From: Rhizobiales bacterium 65-79 | GTDB lineage: Bacteria; Pseudomonadota; Alphaproteobacteria; Rhizobiales; Rhizobiaceae | DNA: 64,000 nucleotides | Direction of reading: 5' to 3' | Assembly: GCA_001896885.1 (NCBI GenBank) | Contig: MKRJ01000046.1 | Span: forward strand, 141,788 to 205,787 | In this document: positions 62,350 through 64,000 of the stretch, piece after piece | Layout of the letters: each line of letters starts with the position of its first letter | How positions within the stretch are numbered: the stretch's first letter is position 1 | Translations under genes and position numbers: made by a program | The notes under the pieces: generated by a model | What the model was told of the DNA's origin: nothing | What the model saw: the letters and a program-made list of their open reading frames with translations, nothing else | Database searches by the model: none

Positions 62350-62610
62350 ATGGCAGACGAAGTTACCGATAGCAGCCAAACGGTAGCCGCAGGCCAGCTC
62401 CGTGCGTTCATCGAACGGATCGAGCGGCTTGAGGAAGAGAAGAAGACGATCGCCGACGATATCAAGGAGGTATACGGCGAATGTAAGGGGACCGGTTTCG
62501 ACGTGAAGGCGGTCAGGCAGCTCGTCAGAATGCGCAAGCAGGATCAGGCTGAACGGCAAGAAGCTGAGGCAATCTTGGACCTGTACAAGGCGGCTCTCGG
62601 CATGGCGTGA
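62350..62610 (+). CDS. Second, complete GapR (DUF2312) protein carried by the element
   Basis: The 86-residue product is full length for the family: [20 protein letters not shown]... [46 protein letters not shown]. Over the first 50 residues it differs from the truncated host copy at only seven positions, yet the DNA differs at many third positions, so it is a distant homologue and not a recent duplication. GapR-like genes are known on alphaproteobacterial phages and mobile elements. It lies 80 bp beyond the broken copy in the same direction and could replace its function. Confidence 0.9.
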   Translation: MADEVTDSSQTVAAGQLRAFIERIERLEEEKKTIADDIKEVYGECKGTGFDVKAVRQLVRMRKQDQAERQEAEAILDLYKAALGMA

Positions 62611-62931
62611 TCGTTAGGCATAACCAAGTTCCTCGCCAATTTGAGCGACCAAATGTTTGGCCCCGAAGCGACAAGCTTGCGGGGCCTTCTCCATTTGAGC
62701 GTTGGCTGCTTCAGCGCCTATCATCTAGGATGATTGGCGATTTCTTCGTAAAGAAATCCAACTTCAATTCCTCCGATGCGAATCCCCGATCTCTGGATTT
62801 CGAGGCAAGCCAGCGGCGGCCTTCCCGGTTTGCCAGCTTTGCCATCGGCCAGCCCGGCACGATCCGTGTCAACCATGTGTTTCCCACAGGATCGACTGAA
62901 ATCAGGTCGCCGTCATGTCTACCCTCTTTGA
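62611..62931. other. Non-coding stretch with a terminator-like hairpin
   Basis: GGCCCCGAAGC at 62659-62669 and GCTTGCGGGGCC at 62675-62686 form a strong stem with one bulge, followed by TTCTCC; it could terminate the element's gapR. An open frame covers the rest on the plus strand but has no ribosome-binding site and an improbable composition, so I do not call it. Base composition is lower in GC than the chromosome to the left. Confidence 0.5.
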
Positions 62932-63723
62932 TTAGGATGTCGCGCCGAGCCCTGCGAGCCGCTCAAGGAGTTTCATCTCTTCCGGAAAGATCAGATCAAG
63001 GCCTGCACCCACTCCCATCTTCACCCGCCCGCTGCGATAAATAAGATCGAACTCCTCAAGCTCATCATTATCGCGAAGCCGTGCAACCACCTTCCGGATA
63101 GTCTTCGTGTCGTCCGCACTAATGACGGACTGCGGCTGGGGACCGTCAATTTTCCGCGGCGAGTGCCGCCCTTCCCGGAGTGCATCAACATCTATCTCCG
63201 GGTGCTTCCGCAACGCATCGACCATAATGCTTAACTGTCTCTTGGCTTCGCGTGCTTTGGCGAGAACCTCTCGTAAAATGGCTTGGTCGTGGATGTTATC
63301 GATGCGGTCGATAATCTCGTCGATCCTCCTAGATTGCGGTGTTGGCCTCTTGGATTTGTGACTATGCGTCCGCTCCGCATCACGAAGCTTCACATAAGTC
63401 ATCAAATCTTTGTCACCCCGGATCGTTGAAGCAACAGGACCCGTCCATTCTGTCTCCCCCTTGTCCAGGCGAGCACGAAAGCGAACGTAAGCTTCAATGA
63501 TTCGAGAATTCAATTTGACGAAGTTTGGATTGAAGAACTCCGGGTCCTGCTTCGCAGACTTGGCACGCTTGTAAGCGATACCGGATGTGATTTCATCACA
63601 CGCTTCAGCGAGCCTGGTTAATGTTCCGGCGCGTCTAATGTCCGATGCCCGCTCCGCTTCAGTTTGCAGACGGCTCATCAGAGAGTCAGCCGTCACCGTT
63701 CCAGATTCCTCCACCTGTGTCAT
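62932..63723 (-). CDS. Element-borne protein of unknown function
   Basis: The 263-residue product is hydrophilic and mostly helical. The N-terminal third (TLTRLAEACDEITSGIAYKRAKSA... KLNSRIIEAYVRFRARL... EWTGPVASTIRGDKDLMTYVKLRDAE) looks like a DNA-binding module. The middle is a charged coiled coil (RRIDEIIDRIDNIHDQAILREVLAKAREAKRQL) and the C-terminus ends in a small mixed domain. Its ATG overlaps the upstream gene by 4 bp (ATGA). I recognise no named family. Position near an element end, in a leftward operon, suggests an accessory recombination protein, but this is a guess. Confidence 0.7.
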   Translation of the reverse strand: MTQVEESGTVTADSLMSRLQTEAERASDIRRAGTLTRLAEACDEITSGIAYKRAKSAKQDPEFFNPNFVKLNSRIIEAYVRFRARLDKGETEWTGPVASTIRGDKDLMTYVKLRDAERTHSHKSKRPTPQSRRIDEIIDRIDNIHDQAILREVLAKAREAKRQLSIMVDALRKHPEIDVDALREGRHSPRKIDGPQPQSVISADDTKTIRKVVARLRDNDELEEFDLIYRSGRVKMGVGAGLDLIFPEEMKLLERLAGLGATS

Positions 63724-63926
63724 TGGCCCGCGCCGATGAGTGGCTTAGTCGTATCGGTTAGAAACGTGCGGACTTGCCTGTGAATCTCTTCGCGAGCATC
63801 TTGATCAAGCCTGATCACCCCATCCACAAGCTGCTGAAAATGAGAGGGCTCTGCGTAGCGCTCAAGGAGGCGATCGCCGATCTGAAGGCATGCATCGGTT
63901 TCCTCTCGGTCGGAAAGGGGAGCCAT
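63720..63926 (-). CDS. Short or truncated element-borne protein
   Basis: The frame from ATG 63926 gives 68 residues (MAPLSDREETDACLQIGDRLLERY... FLTDTTKPLIGAGQ), helical and acidic, without known motif. It overlaps the following gene by 4 bp. Only nine bases separate the ATG from the presumed IS21-type end at 63936 and they hold no ribosome-binding site, so the gene was probably longer and lost its 5' part to the insertion. Confidence 0.55.
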   Translation of the reverse strand: MAPLSDREETDACLQIGDRLLERYAEPSHFQQLVDGVIRLDQDAREEIHRQVRTFLTDTTKPLIGAGQ

Positions 63927-63935
63927 GAGTTCGGC

Positions 63936-64000
63936 TGTTGATTTCCGGTGAGAGCTGACCCGGGATTTTCGCCGGGAAGTGACCCGCCTTCATGTATGGT
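63936..64000 (+). mobile_element. Terminal segment of an IS21-family-like insertion sequence
   Basis: The sequence begins TGTTGATTTCCGGTGAGAG. Two direct copies of a 23-base unit follow with a 24-bp period: GATTTCCGGTGAGAG then CTGACCCG at 63940-63962, and GATTTTCGCCGGGAA then GTGACCCG at 63964-63986. A TG terminus with several such internal repeats is characteristic of IS21-family ends, where they bind the transposase. No transposase gene is visible before the window edge. Confidence 0.55.

Larger units (their letters stand above)
62243..64000. mobile_element. Left end of an integrated element inserted in gapR (runs off right edge)
   Basis: Four observations support an integration boundary: host gapR is broken exactly here; the DNA beyond is clearly lower in GC; short direct and inverted repeats lie at the junction; and a second, intact gapR of different codon usage follows. 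The genes beyond are not part of the usual rhizobial order. No integrase is in the window. Ends, length and mechanism cannot be determined from what is visible. Confidence 0.65.

Noticed and set aside
62607..63044. 145-codon frame on the plus strand beyond the element gapR
   Set aside because: It runs through a terminator-like hairpin and overlaps the 3' end of the leftward 263-residue gene; no ribosome-binding site and no coherent domain.

Overview
The window is a stretch of alphaproteobacterial chromosome of the order Rhizobiales, most like a Phyllobacteriaceae/Mesorhizobium-type organism. The evidence is high GC, a rhizobial pyruvate carboxylase, a PhaR/PhaA/PhaB polyhydroxybutyrate block, GapR (DUF2312), CarD, an RpoH-type sigma factor behind an EcfG-type promoter, and rhizobial palindromic intergenic repeats. 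Species cannot be fixed from the sequence. Genes are dense, mostly 800-1500 bp, on both strands, with several ATGA operon overlaps.

Layout. 1-5.6 kb: an ABC exporter cut by the left edge, ribosomal protein L31, a small exported protein, SelT/SelW-like and RDD proteins, YebC, TerC and a YmdB-type phosphodiesterase. 5.6-7.4 kb: 5-formyl-THF cyclo-ligase with a probable 6S RNA in front of it, then a MoxR ATPase. 7.6-14.3 kb: leuC, an ABC-F ATPase, thiamine pyrophosphokinase, an M48 lipoprotein protease and 3-hydroxybutyrate dehydrogenase. 14.4-20.5 kb: a broken DnaB-like ATPase gene, ispG, a lytic transglycosylase, a farnesyl-diphosphate synthase, mtgA, L32 and a small membrane protein. 20.5-25.2 kb: gamma-glutamyltransferase and phaR/phaA/phaB. 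25.2-26.0 kb: a long non-coding region with seven GANTC sites and DnaA-box-like sequences. 26.0-32.1 kb: a SUV3-type RNA helicase, an S4 protein, ferredoxin, CarD and RpoH. 32.1-37.4 kb: a TetR regulator and an RND efflux pump. 37.7-40.4 kb: DUF3309, an MFS transporter and an M24 peptidase. 40.7-50.1 kb: pyruvate carboxylase and a branched-chain amino-acid ABC transporter operon. 50.4-54.4 kb: a hydroxyproline catabolic operon with a divergent GntR regulator and a symmetrical operator. 54.5-62.1 kb: ArsR, two YdcH-type proteins, a GFA protein, purEK, L36, a TPR protein, pyruvate kinase, DUF1036, an N-formylglutamate amidohydrolase and DUF1244.

The right end is different. The resident gapR gene breaks off after codon 50 at about 62243. 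Short inverted and direct repeats follow, then a complete but diverged second gapR, then lower-GC DNA with a leftward two-gene unit of unknown function, and at about 63936 what looks like the end of an IS21-family insertion sequence. I read this as the left end of an integrated element that splits host gapR and carries a replacement. It is the strongest candidate for a little-described system here.

Three kinds of intergenic repeat recur. One is a REP-like palindrome built on CTCCCC...GGGGAG; copies also lie inside the helicase coding sequence and in the N-terminus of the hydroxyproline oxidoreductase. The second is a set of quasi-palindromes placed at stop codons. The third is an inverted pair of CCTCAGGATGAGG-type repeats. 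No rRNA, tRNA or CRISPR array was seen.
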